From assembly GCA_965249175.1 (NCBI GenBank), contig OZ252227.1, positions 6,200,001 through 6,264,000 of the forward strand: a stretch of 64,000 bases of DNA, written 5' to 3'. The first letter of the stretch is position 1. Every line of letters starts with the position of its first letter. The notes beneath the pieces are model-generated. The model saw only the letters and a program-made list of their open reading frames with translations. It was not told the DNA's origin and did no database searches. This DNA is from CAZYFH01 sp965249175 (GTDB taxonomy: Bacteria > Acidobacteriota > Vicinamibacteria > Vicinamibacterales > UBA8438). Both the position numbers and the translations under genes were made by a program. Below are positions 42,445 through 51,624 of the stretch, piece by piece.

Positions 42445-44829
42445 ATGCTGAGGGGTCTGTCTGTCGCCGCCGTGCTGACTGCGGTCTGCGCCGTGCCGGT
42501 CGATCTGTCCGCCGCCGGCGCGGGTCAGGGTGCCGCCGAGGGCGTCGTCTCCGCGGAGCGCGCCCTCGTTGATCGCTATTGCGCCACGTGCCACAACGAC
42601 CGGCTCCAGACCGGAGGCTTCTCGTTCGACGCGATCGACCTCGACGACGTCGCGTCGCACCCCGAGGCCTTCGAGAAGGTGGTCCGAAAGCTGAGGGCCG
42701 GCGCGATGCCGCCGCGTCCCCGCCCGCGTCCCGACCAGGACGCGTATGACGGGTTTCGTGCCCGGCTCGAGGGTGAGCTCGATCGCGCCGCCGCGGCGAA
42801 TCCCAACCCGGGTCGCACGGAGACGTTCCACCGGCTGAGCCGCACCGAATACCGCAACGCCGTGCGCGACCTGCTGGCGCTCGACGCGGACGTCGATCAA
42901 CTGCTGCCGGCCGACGACACCAGCTACGGGTTCGACAACATCGCGGGCGTGCTCGGCGTCTCGCCGACGCTGATGGATCGCTACCTATCGGCGGCGCGCA
43001 AGATCAGCCGCCTGGCGGTCGCGTCGCCGGTGCCGTCACCGACCGCGGACACGTTTCGCATCGCGTCTGACCTCGGGCAGGACGAGCGAATCGATGGCTT
43101 GCCGTTCGGGACACGCGGCGGGGTGCTCGTCGACTACCACTTCCCGGAGGATGCCGAATACGTGATCGAGGTGATGCCCGACGGCCCGCTGCGCGTCGAG
43201 CCCCATCAGCTCGAGGTGACCGTCGACGGCGAGCGGGTGGAGTTGCTGACGGTCGGCAAGGCGCCGGACCCGGACGATCCCCGCGGGTTGTATGTCCAGA
43301 CCACCGACACGCTGAAGGTGCGCATCCCGATCAAGGCCGGTCCGCGGCAGGTCGGTGTGGCGTTTGTGCGGAAGACCTCCGCCGAGCCCGAGGGGATTCG
43401 CAAGCTCTACCGCCGCCCGTTCACCGGCGAGGGCTCGGGTGGCGACTCGCGGTATCAGCCGTATGTGGAGAGCGTGACCATCGCCGGTCCCTACGAGGCG
43501 AGCGGCGCGCGACCCGTCGAGGAGACCCCGAGCTACGCGCGCGTCTTCGTGTGCCGCCCCGCTGGAGCGGTGGCGGCCGACGAGGCCGCCTGCGCGCGGC
43601 AGATCCTCGCCAGGCTCGGGCGCCGGGCATATCGGCGCCCGGTGACCGGCGATGATGTGGAGCGGCTGCTGACGTTCTACGAGCGGGGCCGTGCGCAGGG
43701 CAGCTTTGAAACCGGCATCGAGATGGCGCTCCGCCGGCTGCTCGTCAGCCCCGAGTTCCTGTTTCGGATCGAGCGCGACCCGGACGGCGTCGCGCCGGGC
43801 GCGAACTATCGGCTCAGCGATCTGGAGCTCGCGTCGCGGCTCTCGTTCTTCCTCTGGAGCAGTATTCCGGACGACGAGTTGCTCGACGTGGCGGCCCGCG
43901 GCGAGCTCGCCGACCCGGCCGAGTTCGAGCGACAGGCGCGCCGGATGCTCGCGGACCCGCGGTCGGACGCACTGGTGACGAACTTCGCCGGCCAATGGCT
44001 GACGTTGCGGAACGCGGCCGCCGTGCAACCCGACGAGGACGCGTTCCCCGACTTCGGCGAGGGGTTGCGGCAGGCGTTCCGGCGGGAGACCGAGCTGCTC
44101 TTCACCAGCGTGCTCCGCGAGGAGCGGAGCACACTCGACCTGTTGGCCGCGGACTTCACGTTCGTCAACGAGCCGTTGGCCCAGCATTATGGGATCCCCA
44201 ACGTGCGCGGCAGTCATTTCCGTCGGGTCACGCTCAACGACGACGCCCGCGGCGGGTTGCTCGGTCACGGGAGCATTCTCACTGTGACGTCGTACGCCAA
44301 CCGGACGTCGCCCGTGCTCCGCGGCAAGTGGATCCTCGAGAACATCCTCGGGACGCCGCCGCCGCCGCCGCCGCCGGACGTGCCAGACCTCGAGACTGCT
44401 GAGGGCGGGGCGCCGTTGTCGATGCGGGAGGCGATGGAGCAGCATCGCGCGAACCCGGTGTGCGCCAGCTGTCACCAGCTCATGGATCCGCCAGGCCTCT
44501 CGCTCGAGAACTTCGATGCGGTCGGGCGCTGGCGCGATCGCAGCGAGACAAAGGCGGCGATCGACGCCTCGGGCGTGCTGCCAGACGGCACCGAGTACGA
44601 GGGACCCAGCGGGTTGAAGGCGGCGCTGCTGCGGCACCCGGACCGCTTCGTGACCACCGTGACCGAGAAGCTTCTGACCTATGCACTCGGTCGTGGAGTC
44701 GAGTACTACGATGCCGCGGCGGTCCGGAGCATCGTCCGCAACACAGCCGAGAACGACTACCGTCTGTCGTCGCTCATTCTGGGCGTCGTCGAAAGTGTGC
44801 CGTTTCAGATGAGGAGATCGCCGTCATGA
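42445..44829 (+). CDS. DUF1592-type exported c-heme protein, copy 2
   Basis: A 794-residue paralogue of the copy at 17374. A signal peptide precedes heme motif CATCH (residues 46-50) in DRYCATCHNDRLQTGG. The DUF1587 part (TETFHRLSRTEYRNAVRDLL, DNIAGVLGVSPTLMDRYL), DUF1592 (FLFRIERDPDGV, YRLSDLELASRLSFFLWSS) and DUF1588/1585 (NRTSPVLRGKWILENILGTPP, LLTYALGRGVEYYDAAAVR) follow. The second heme motif is CASCH (673-677). A Pro-rich stretch (GTPPPPPPPDVPDL) separates the DUF1588 elements. The stop overlaps the DUF1552 start (ATGA), exactly as in module 1. Confidence 0.93.
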   Translation: MLRGLSVAAVLTAVCAVPVDLSAAGAGQGAAEGVVSAERALVDRYCATCHNDRLQTGGFSFDAIDLDDVASHPEAFEKVVRKLRAGAMPPRPRPRPDQDAYDGFRARLEGELDRAAAANPNPGRTETFHRLSRTEYRNAVRDLLALDADVDQLLPADDTSYGFDNIAGVLGVSPTLMDRYLSAARKISRLAVASPVPSPTADTFRIASDLGQDERIDGLPFGTRGGVLVDYHFPEDAEYVIEVMPDGPLRVEPHQLEVTVDGERVELLTVGKAPDPDDPRGLYVQTTDTLKVRIPIKAGPRQVGVAFVRKTSAEPEGIRKLYRRPFTGEGSGGDSRYQPYVESVTIAGPYEASGARPVEETPSYARVFVCRPAGAVAADEAACARQILARLGRRAYRRPVTGDDVERLLTFYERGRAQGSFETGIEMALRRLLVSPEFLFRIERDPDGVAPGANYRLSDLELASRLSFFLWSSIPDDELLDVAARGELADPAEFERQARRMLADPRSDALVTNFAGQWLTLRNAAAVQPDEDAFPDFGEGLRQAFRRETELLFTSVLREERSTLDLLAADFTFVNEPLAQHYGIPNVRGSHFRRVTLNDDARGGLLGHGSILTVTSYANRTSPVLRGKWILENILGTPPPPPPPDVPDLETAEGGAPLSMREAMEQHRANPVCASCHQLMDPPGLSLENFDAVGRWRDRSETKAAIDASGVLPDGTEYEGPSGLKAALLRHPDRFVTTVTEKLLTYALGRGVEYYDAAAVRSIVRNTAENDYRLSSLILGVVESVPFQMRRSPS

Positions 44830-46181
44830 TCATCACGAAGAGGTCGCTGCCGCGGCGCACGTTCCTGCGCGGGATGGGCGCGACGTTGGCGCTGCCGCTG
44901 CTCGACGCGATGGTCCCCGCCGCGTCCGCCCTGGCCAACACGGCGGCGAAGGCGGTGCCGCGGCTCGGGTTCATCTACATTCCGAACGGCGCGAACATGT
45001 CGCAGTGGACACCGACGGGCGGCAGCGGAGCGCTCGAGCTCTCGCGCATCCTGCAGCCGCTCGCCAACGTCCGCGAGCAGGTCCTGATTCCGAGCGGCCT
45101 GGATCACCGGCAGGCCGAGGCGTGGGGCGACGGCAACGGGGAGCACTCGCGCGCGAGCTCGGTGTGGCTGAACGGCGTCCATCCCAAGCGCACCGAGGGC
45201 GCCGACGTACGGGCCGGCACGACCGTCGACCAGATCGCGGCCGCCGCGCTCGGCCAGGACACACCGTTACCGTCGCTGGAGCTCGCGCTGGAGAACAGCT
45301 TTGTCGTCGGCAACTGCGACAACGGCTATAGCTGCGTGTACTCGAACACGTTCTCGTGGCGGTCGCCCACCACGCCGTTGCCCATGGAACACAACCCGCG
45401 GGTCGTGTTCGAGCGCCTGTTCGGGGAGGGCGGCACCGAGGCGCAACGCACCGCGCGGCTGCAGGATGACCGCAGCATTCTCGACGCCGTCCGTGAGGAC
45501 ATGGCGCGGCTCGAGCGCACGCTCGGTGCCGGCGACCGCTCGCGCGTCACGCAGTATCTCGACGCCGTGCGCGAAATCGAGCGGCGGCTCCAACGCTCCG
45601 AGGCGCAGACCGATGCGGCGCTGCCCGAGGTGCTCGCGCGTCCGGTCGGTGTTCCCGAGTCGTTCGACGAGCACGCGAAACTGATGTACGACCTACAGGC
45701 GCTCGCCTTCCAGGCCGACATCACGCGTGTCTTCACGTTCCTGATCGGCCGCGAGCAGACGTCGCAGAGCTTCCCCGAGATCGGCGTCCCCGACCCGCAT
45801 CACGCGATGTCGCATCACCAGTTGGACGCCGAACGGCTCGAGAAGTACGCGCTGATCAACACCTACGAGGTCAGTCTCCTCGCGGGCTTCCTCGAGAAGC
45901 TCAAGGCGACGCCCGACGGCGACGGGACGCTGCTGGATCAGTCGATGATCCTCTACGGCGGCGGCATCAGCGATGGGGACCAGCACTCGCACTTGGACCT
46001 CCCGCTCATCCTCGCGGGCGGCGGCGCCGGCAAGCTCAAGGGGGGCCGGCACCTCAAGTTCGAGAACGAGGTCCCAATGACGAACCTGCTGGTGAGCATG
46101 CTCGACAAGGTCGGCGTCCCGGCCGAGGAGCTGGGCGACAGCACTGGCCGCTTGCCGCTTGAGCCCTTGAGCGGGGTGTAG
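44826..46181 (+). CDS. DUF1552 domain-containing Tat-exported protein, copy 2
   Basis: A 451-residue paralogue of the protein at 19809. The twin-arginine signal is PRRTFLRGMGATLALPLLDA, nearly identical to copy 1. Conserved blocks include RLGFIYIPNGANMSQWTP, GDGNGEHSRASSVWLNGVHP, GYSCVYSNTFSW, VFTFLIGREQTSQ, GVPDPHHAMSHH and GDGTLLDQSMILYGGG. It is translationally coupled to the heme protein gene through a four-base overlap. Function unknown; it is probably a partner of that protein. Confidence 0.93.
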   Translation: MIITKRSLPRRTFLRGMGATLALPLLDAMVPAASALANTAAKAVPRLGFIYIPNGANMSQWTPTGGSGALELSRILQPLANVREQVLIPSGLDHRQAEAWGDGNGEHSRASSVWLNGVHPKRTEGADVRAGTTVDQIAAAALGQDTPLPSLELALENSFVVGNCDNGYSCVYSNTFSWRSPTTPLPMEHNPRVVFERLFGEGGTEAQRTARLQDDRSILDAVREDMARLERTLGAGDRSRVTQYLDAVREIERRLQRSEAQTDAALPEVLARPVGVPESFDEHAKLMYDLQALAFQADITRVFTFLIGREQTSQSFPEIGVPDPHHAMSHHQLDAERLEKYALINTYEVSLLAGFLEKLKATPDGDGTLLDQSMILYGGGISDGDQHSHLDLPLILAGGGAGKLKGGRHLKFENEVPMTNLLVSMLDKVGVPAEELGDSTGRLPLEPLSGV

Positions 46182-46194
46182 GGGAGGATCTCCC

Positions 46195-46218
46195 GTAGCG
46201 CGGGGCTTCAGCCCCGCG
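46195..46218. repeat. GTAGCGC palindromic repeat
   Basis: GTAGCGC then GGGGCT-tc-AGCCCC and GCG, a member of the same dispersed family as 26514 and 33927 but with a different hairpin sequence. It lies between the DUF1552 and ankyrin genes of module 2 without disrupting either. Confidence 0.6.
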
Positions 46219-46229
46219 ACGGATGGTCG

Positions 46230-47705
46230 ATGACGATGATGCAACGCGGCTGTGCCTGTCTCTTGATGGTGTGTCTTGTGGTGACTGCTCTCGCGGCGGC
46301 GGGCGACGTGCCCCTCATCGACGCCGTCAAGTCCGGTGACGCGCCGCTGGTGCGGAGCCTGATCGGTGACGCCGTCGATATCAACGCGACCGAGATCGAC
46401 GGCACGACCGCGCTCCACTGGGCCGCACACCGCGACCGTGTGGAGCTGGCAGAGCTGCTGCTCGCCGCCGGCGCCGCTGCCGACCCGACGAATCGCTATG
46501 GCGTGACACCGCTCGCGCTCGCCTCGATCAATGGGAGCACGCCCATGATCACTCGGCTGCTCGAGGCGGGCGCCGATGCCAACCGCGCCAACCCGGAGGG
46601 CGAGACGCCGCTCATGGCCGCGGCGCGGACGGGTGACGCCGACGCGGTGCGTGCGCTGCTTACCCATGGCGCCGTGGTCGACACGACCGAGAGCTGGCGC
46701 GGCCAGACCGCGTTGATGTGGGCGGCGGCGCAAAACCAGACCGGCGCGGCCGAGGCCTTGATCCGTGCGGGCGCCGATGTCCACGCGCGGTCCGAGGGTG
46801 GCTTCACGCCGCTCCTGTTCGCGGCGCGTGAGGGCCACATCGAGATGCTCGGTGTGCTTGCAGTCGCCGGGTCCAACGTCGACGACACGCTGCCAAAGAC
46901 CGGGATGAGCGCGCTCGTCATGGCGGTCTACAACGCCGAGTACGACTTCGCCGAGGCGCTGCTCGGTGCGGGCGCCGACGCGAACGCCGAGGCGCACGGC
47001 TGGACGGCCCTCCACCAGGTCGTCTGGACACGCCGGCCAAACCTCGGTCGCAACCCGCCGTTCCCGGTCCCACTGGGTGAGCTCGACGGGCCCGCCATGG
47101 TACGGACGCTCGTGGCGGCCGGAGCCAACGTCGATGTGCGGCAAACGAAAGAACCGCGAGATGGCAATCGCAACATGTTGCGGCGCTTGGGTTCGACGCC
47201 CTTCCTCCAGGCGGCCAAGGTGGCCGACGTCGAGATGATGCGGTTGCTCATCGAGCTCGGGGCCGATCCTGCGGTGACGACCGAGGAGGGTGTGACGCCG
47301 CTGATGGCGGCCGCCGGCGTCGGGATCTGGAAGATCGGGGAGAACCCCGGGACCAACGATGAGGCGCTCGAGGCCGTCACGCTGGCGTGGGAGCTCGGCA
47401 ACGACGTGAACGCGGTCGACGCCAACGGCGACACCGCGCTCCACGGGGCCATCCATCGCGGCGCGGAGGGCATCGTGAGCTTTCTTGTCGAGAACGGCGC
47501 CGACATCGACGCGGTCAACGAGAAGGGGTGGACACCTCTATCGATCGCACAGGGCGTCTTCTACCCGAATACGTTCAATCGCCATCCGCACCTGGTGACG
47601 CTGTTGACCGAGCTTGGCGCCGACTCTAATGCCGGCACCCGCCGCCCCGAGGACCTGTCGCCCGAAGAGCGTCTCGCCGCCGCTGCTCAGCTGGAGCAGC
47701 CGTGA
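46230..47705 (+). CDS. exported ankyrin-repeat protein, copy 2
   Basis: A 491-residue ankyrin protein with a signal peptide (MTMMQRGCACLLMVCLVVTALAAA). About ten repeats follow, for example GTTALHWAAHRDRVELAELLL, GETPLMAAARTGDADAVRALL and GNTALHGAI-type units. It shares unusual non-repeat features with copy 1: RQTKEPRDGNRN, GVGIWKIGENPGTN and GADIDAVNEKGWTPL. It follows the second DUF1552 gene after a 48-bp gap that holds a palindromic repeat. Confidence 0.92.
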   Translation: MTMMQRGCACLLMVCLVVTALAAAGDVPLIDAVKSGDAPLVRSLIGDAVDINATEIDGTTALHWAAHRDRVELAELLLAAGAAADPTNRYGVTPLALASINGSTPMITRLLEAGADANRANPEGETPLMAAARTGDADAVRALLTHGAVVDTTESWRGQTALMWAAAQNQTGAAEALIRAGADVHARSEGGFTPLLFAAREGHIEMLGVLAVAGSNVDDTLPKTGMSALVMAVYNAEYDFAEALLGAGADANAEAHGWTALHQVVWTRRPNLGRNPPFPVPLGELDGPAMVRTLVAAGANVDVRQTKEPRDGNRNMLRRLGSTPFLQAAKVADVEMMRLLIELGADPAVTTEEGVTPLMAAAGVGIWKIGENPGTNDEALEAVTLAWELGNDVNAVDANGDTALHGAIHRGAEGIVSFLVENGADIDAVNEKGWTPLSIAQGVFYPNTFNRHPHLVTLLTELGADSNAGTRRPEDLSPEERLAAAAQLEQP

Positions 47706-47774
47706 CGAGAACACGAACGTGAACCGGTTCTGTTCAACAACCGATTGAGATGTTTTGAGCGAGGAGGAGTCGTT

Positions 47775-50018
47775 ATGACCGCGCGGACACAATCACCATG
47801 GCGCACGCGGGTGCGTCTCGCCGTTTGCACGCTGGCACTGGGCGGATTGATTGGCGCCATTGTGGCCCTGCCAAGCGCCGAGGAAGCCGCGGCCGCCGAG
47901 GGGTACATCAGCGGCGTCGTCGAGAGCAGCGCGGGTCGCGAGGCCGGTGTCTGGGTCATCGCCGAAACCGAGGAGCTCGAAACGAAATTCGTGAAGATCG
48001 TCGTGACCGACGACAACGGGCGATTCGTGCTTCCGGAGCTGCCGGATGTCACCTACGACGTCTGGGTGCGCGGCTATGGTCTGGTCGATTCTGAGAAGGT
48101 CCAGCTGTCGCCGACCAGCGACGAGGTCAATCTCGCCGGTGTCGTGGCACCGGACGAGCGAGCCGCTGCGCAGTATTACCCCGGCAACTACTGGTACTCG
48201 CTGATCGAGCCGCCGGCCGCGCATGAGTTCCCCGGCACCGGTCCCGACGGCAACGGGATCTCGGAGAACCTCCAGAGCCAGGGGGCGTGGGTCGACGTCA
48301 TGAAGCAGGGCTGCCAGCTCTGCCACCAGCTCGGCAACACGGCGACGCGTGAGGTGCAACGCCGCGACGACTTCGACTCGACGGTAGAGGCGTGGGATCA
48401 CCGCGTCCAGACCGGCCAGCGCGGCACGTCGATGAACGGCACGATGAACCGCTTCGGGCGTCAGCGCGCGCTCGAGATGTTCGCCGACTGGACGGACCGT
48501 ATCGCGGCCGGTGAGACACCGCCGCGGCCGCCCCGTCCGAAGGGTGTCGAACGCAATCTCGTTGTGACCCTGTGGGACTGGGGGAAGGACAGCGCCTTCA
48601 TCCACGACGAGATCACCACGGACAAGCGCAATCCGACGGTCAACGGCTACGGACCGGTCTACGGTGTCTCGGCCGGGCACGGCAGCCTCACCGTGGTCGA
48701 CCCGATCGCGAACACCGCCGTCGAGCTGCCGATTCCGGTGCGACCGGAAGATCCCGATAGCGTGCCGTCGCGCTTCCCGCAGACGCAGCTCGAACCGTCG
48801 TATTACTGGGGTGACCAGCTCCTCTGGGGGGCCGGCGGGCCAGACGGGCACGAGAACTCGGCCGATCCACACAACCCGATGATGGACCAGAAGGGTCGCG
48901 TCTGGATGACGTCGACCGTCCGGGCCCGTCCGAATCCCGACTGGTGCAAGGAAGGCTCCGACAACGACTTCGCGAAGTTCTTCCCGGTGTCGATGAGCGG
49001 TCGGCAGGCGTCGTATTACGACCCGGAGACCGAAGCATTCGTGCTGATCGACACCTGCTTCGGGACCCATCACCTGCAGTTCGGTGAGGATGCGAACGAC
49101 ACGCTGTGGTTCAGCGGCGACGGCAATGTCGTCGGCTGGATCGACACGAAGGTCTACGACGAGACCGGCGACGAGCGGTTCTCGCAGGGCTGGTGTCCGA
49201 CCGTCATCGATACCAACGGCGACGGCAAGATCACGAAGCCTTGGAACGAGCCGGCCCGACGTGGCGGCGAGGCCGAAGTCGATGCGAGCCTGGATACCCG
49301 GATCGCCGGATTCGGCTACGGCATCATCGCGAGCCCGACCGATGATTCGATCTGGATCAGCCGCACCGGGCCGTTCCCCGGCCGTCTGGTCCGTCTCGAA
49401 CGTGGTGACAACCCGCCTGAGACCTGCATGGCCGAGGTCTACGAGCCGCCGTCGATCGAGAACCCAAGCATCGACGCGATGAAGACCGGGAGCGCGCCGC
49501 GCGGCATCGACGTCGACCGGAACGGCGTCATCTGGACGGCGCTGTCGGGCAGCAGCCACATGGCAAGCTTCGACCGGACGAAGTGCGCCGTCACGAACGG
49601 TCCCGCCGCGACCGGCCAGCACTGCCCCGAAGGCTGGACGCTCTATCAGGTGCCGGGCCCGCAGATGAAGGGTGTCGACACACCGGGCAGCGCCGATTTC
49701 CACTACTACAGCTGGGTCGACCAGTACAACACGCTCGGGCTCGGCGAGAACATCCCGGTCGCTGACGGCTCGACGTCCGACTCACTGCTGGCGCTCGACC
49801 CGGAGACAGGCGAGTGGACCATCCTGCGGGTTCCGTATCCGATGGCGTTCTACTCGCGTGGGCTCGACGGACGGATCGACGATCCGAACGCCGGGTGGAA
49901 GGGCCGTGGCCTCTGGGCCAACTACGGAACCAACTACGTCTGGCACACCGAAGGCGGCAAGGGCACCAAGAGCAAGATGGTGCATTTCCAGATTCGGCCC
50001 GATCCGTTGGCGAAGTAG
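47775..50018 (+). CDS. secreted c-heme/beta-propeller protein with carboxypeptidase-regulatory-like domain
   Basis: A 747-residue exported protein. ATG 47775 follows GAGGAGGAG. After the signal peptide (to about residue 38) a regulatory-like beta domain (YISGVVESSAGREAGVWV..GRFVLPELPDVTYDVWVRGYG) precedes a heme-c motif, CQLCH (residues 180-184). A large propeller follows with repeated GxVWMTSTVR, DTLWFSGDGNVVGWID, DSIWISRTGPFPGRLVRL and GVIWTALSGSSHMASFD blades, like streptogramin lyase/SMP-30 propellers. This architecture occurs in Acidobacteriota beside PQQ enzymes; a redox role is probable but unproven. Confidence 0.85.
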   Translation: MTARTQSPWRTRVRLAVCTLALGGLIGAIVALPSAEEAAAAEGYISGVVESSAGREAGVWVIAETEELETKFVKIVVTDDNGRFVLPELPDVTYDVWVRGYGLVDSEKVQLSPTSDEVNLAGVVAPDERAAAQYYPGNYWYSLIEPPAAHEFPGTGPDGNGISENLQSQGAWVDVMKQGCQLCHQLGNTATREVQRRDDFDSTVEAWDHRVQTGQRGTSMNGTMNRFGRQRALEMFADWTDRIAAGETPPRPPRPKGVERNLVVTLWDWGKDSAFIHDEITTDKRNPTVNGYGPVYGVSAGHGSLTVVDPIANTAVELPIPVRPEDPDSVPSRFPQTQLEPSYYWGDQLLWGAGGPDGHENSADPHNPMMDQKGRVWMTSTVRARPNPDWCKEGSDNDFAKFFPVSMSGRQASYYDPETEAFVLIDTCFGTHHLQFGEDANDTLWFSGDGNVVGWIDTKVYDETGDERFSQGWCPTVIDTNGDGKITKPWNEPARRGGEAEVDASLDTRIAGFGYGIIASPTDDSIWISRTGPFPGRLVRLERGDNPPETCMAEVYEPPSIENPSIDAMKTGSAPRGIDVDRNGVIWTALSGSSHMASFDRTKCAVTNGPAATGQHCPEGWTLYQVPGPQMKGVDTPGSADFHYYSWVDQYNTLGLGENIPVADGSTSDSLLALDPETGEWTILRVPYPMAFYSRGLDGRIDDPNAGWKGRGLWANYGTNYVWHTEGGKGTKSKMVHFQIRPDPLAK

Positions 50019-50054
50019 GACGCGAGCTGGACGGTCGGTCGGTTTGAATCAGAG

Positions 50055-50086
50055 GGGGACAGGTGTGGTGCCTGTCCCCTTCGTTT
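50055..50086 (+). terminator. Rho-independent terminator candidate
   Basis: GGGGACAGG (50055-50063) pairs perfectly with CCTGTCCCC (50071-50079) around the loop TGTGGTG, followed by TTCGTTT (50080-50086). It lies 37 bp after the upstream stop and before the YVTN-propeller gene. The T-tract is short and broken, so termination may be partial. Confidence 0.5.
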
Positions 50087-50106
50087 CCCCTGAGGAGAGC
50101 GTCGTC

Positions 50107-51204
50107 TTGGTTGGAGCCTTGACCGTGTGTCAGCGAGGACTGCCGGTCCTGGCGGTCGCCGCGCTGGCCGCCTGTGGTGGCGGCGACGGGCCGGCGACCG
50201 AATCGGTATCCGGGGACCCGGCGGTCGCGCCGGTCGAGGCGATTCCTTACCGCGTCTACGTGACCAACGAGGGGTCCGGAGACCTGAGCGTCATCGCCGG
50301 CGGGACGCATGACGTGCTCGCGACCGTGCCCCTCGGGAAGCGGCCACGCGGTATCAAGGTATCGCCAGACGGCACGCGACTGTTCGTGGCCTTGAGCGGG
50401 TCCCCGCCCGCGCCGCCGGGCACCGACGAGAGCACCCTGCCGCCACCCGACCGGGCCGCTGACGGCATCGGCATCGTGGATGTCGCGACCGAGCGCATCG
50501 TGACGGTCGTCAGAGCGGGCACCGACCCGGAACAGGTTGCCGTCAGCGCCGATGGGACCCGGCTCTACGTCGCGAACGAGGATGGCGCCGTGGCGAGCGT
50601 CGTCGACATCGCCAGCGGTGAGATCCTCGCGAGCCTCCCGGTCGGTGGCGAGCCGGAGGGAGTTCGGATCAGCCCCGACGGCCGCGTCGTCTACATCACC
50701 TCCGAGGATGACAGCCAGGTCTCTGTCATCGACACGGCGTTGAACGAGGTGGTCGCGCAATTCGAGGTCGGCGCGCGACCGCGGGCATCGGCATTCTCTC
50801 CAGACAGCACGCGCGCCTACGTCACCGCGGAGAACGGCGGCACGGTGTCGGTCGTCGACACCGCCACCCATGCCGTGATCGAGACCGTTGAGCTGACGGG
50901 TGACATGGTGCGCCCGATGGGCGTCGTAGTCTCACCAGACGGCTCGCGCGTGTATGTCACCAGCGGCCGCGGCGGCACGGTCATCGCGATCGACGCGACC
51001 ACGCTCGAGCCCGTGGGCTCGGTCGAGGTTGGCACGCGACCCTGGGGTATTGCCGTCACCCCCGATGGCCGCTATCTCTACACGGCGAACGGTCCGTCGA
51101 ACGATGTGGCCGTCGTCGACGTGGAGAGCCTGACCGTGGTCGCGACGATTGCGGTCGGTGAACGCCCCTGGGGGGTCGCCATCGTCGCATCTCGGGCGAA
51201 CTGA
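50107..51204 (+). CDS. YVTN-type beta-propeller lipoprotein
   Basis: A 365-residue protein of seven or so YVTN/YncE-type repeats, for example YRVYVTNEGSGDLSVI, TRLYVANEDGAVASVVD and SRVYVTSGRGGTVIAID. The start is TTG 50107, eight bases after GAGGAGA; an in-frame GTG at 50125 is an alternative. Either gives a lipoprotein signal ending in AAC. YVTN propellers are extracellular and often accompany PQQ/cytochrome or metal-redox genes. The gene ends about 50 bp before the strong promoter of the next antitoxin. Confidence 0.88.
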   Translation: MVGALTVCQRGLPVLAVAALAACGGGDGPATESVSGDPAVAPVEAIPYRVYVTNEGSGDLSVIAGGTHDVLATVPLGKRPRGIKVSPDGTRLFVALSGSPPAPPGTDESTLPPPDRAADGIGIVDVATERIVTVVRAGTDPEQVAVSADGTRLYVANEDGAVASVVDIASGEILASLPVGGEPEGVRISPDGRVVYITSEDDSQVSVIDTALNEVVAQFEVGARPRASAFSPDSTRAYVTAENGGTVSVVDTATHAVIETVELTGDMVRPMGVVVSPDGSRVYVTSGRGGTVIAIDATTLEPVGSVEVGTRPWGIAVTPDGRYLYTANGPSNDVAVVDVESLTVVATIAVGERPWGVAIVASRAN

Positions 51205-51255
51205 CATCGGGACACGAATCCACGGCGAGGTCCCAGGCGGTGGAGTACATGGACC

Positions 51256-51299
51256 ATGAATGACTTGACAGGTCATTCATGTATGACTATTATGGTCAT
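51256..51299 (+). promoter_or_regulatory. sigma70 promoter with overlapping operators for the Phd-like/PIN module (leaderless mRNA)
   Basis: TTGACA (51265-51270), a 17-base spacer, then TATTAT (51288-51293) form a near-consensus promoter. The ATG at 51300 is only six bases after the -10, so the transcript should be leaderless. Two inverted repeats overlap it: ATGAATGAC/GTCATTCAT (51256-51264 and 51272-51280) spanning the -35, and ATGAC/GTCAT (51283-51287 and 51295-51299) spanning the -10. Binding of the antitoxin would block the polymerase. Confidence 0.7.
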
Positions 51300-51593
51300 A
51301 TGAAAGCGTCGGCGAGCGTTGCCAAACTCAAGGCCAGGTTGAGCGAATACCTGCGCGAGGTGAAGGCGGGGAACGAGGTCGTCATCACCGAGCGTGGCGT
51401 AGCGATTGCGCGGCTCACCGGGCTGGATCCGACCGAACGGCGCGCGACCCGCCGCACCCGGCTCGCCCGAGCCGGATCGCTGCGCCCTGGACGTGGCAAA
51501 CCGCGCGCGACGCTGCTGACCCCACCGACCGGTGACCGCGTTGGCGACGACGTGCTTGCGGCACTGATCGCCGAGCGGCACGACGCCAGGTGA
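51300..51593 (+). CDS. Phd-like antitoxin
   Basis: A 97-residue protein. It starts MKASASVAKLKARLSEYLREV and carries the Phd/YefM signature EVVITERGVAIARLTGL. The C-terminal tail is Arg-rich and unstructured in appearance. ATG 51300 is preferred to the upstream in-frame ATG at 51279 because it lies right after the -10 box and gives the standard N-terminus. It precedes a PIN-domain gene by 31 bp. Confidence 0.85.
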   Translation: MKASASVAKLKARLSEYLREVKAGNEVVITERGVAIARLTGLDPTERRATRRTRLARAGSLRPGRGKPRATLLTPPTGDRVGDDVLAALIAERHDAR

Positions 51594-51624
51594 GGTTGGC
51601 TGAGGGGATTACCGCGGGCCACCG

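Noticed and set aside
45693..47456. 587-codon open frame on the minus strand
   Set aside because: Shadow of the DUF1552 and ankyrin genes of module 2, which carry clear conserved motifs.
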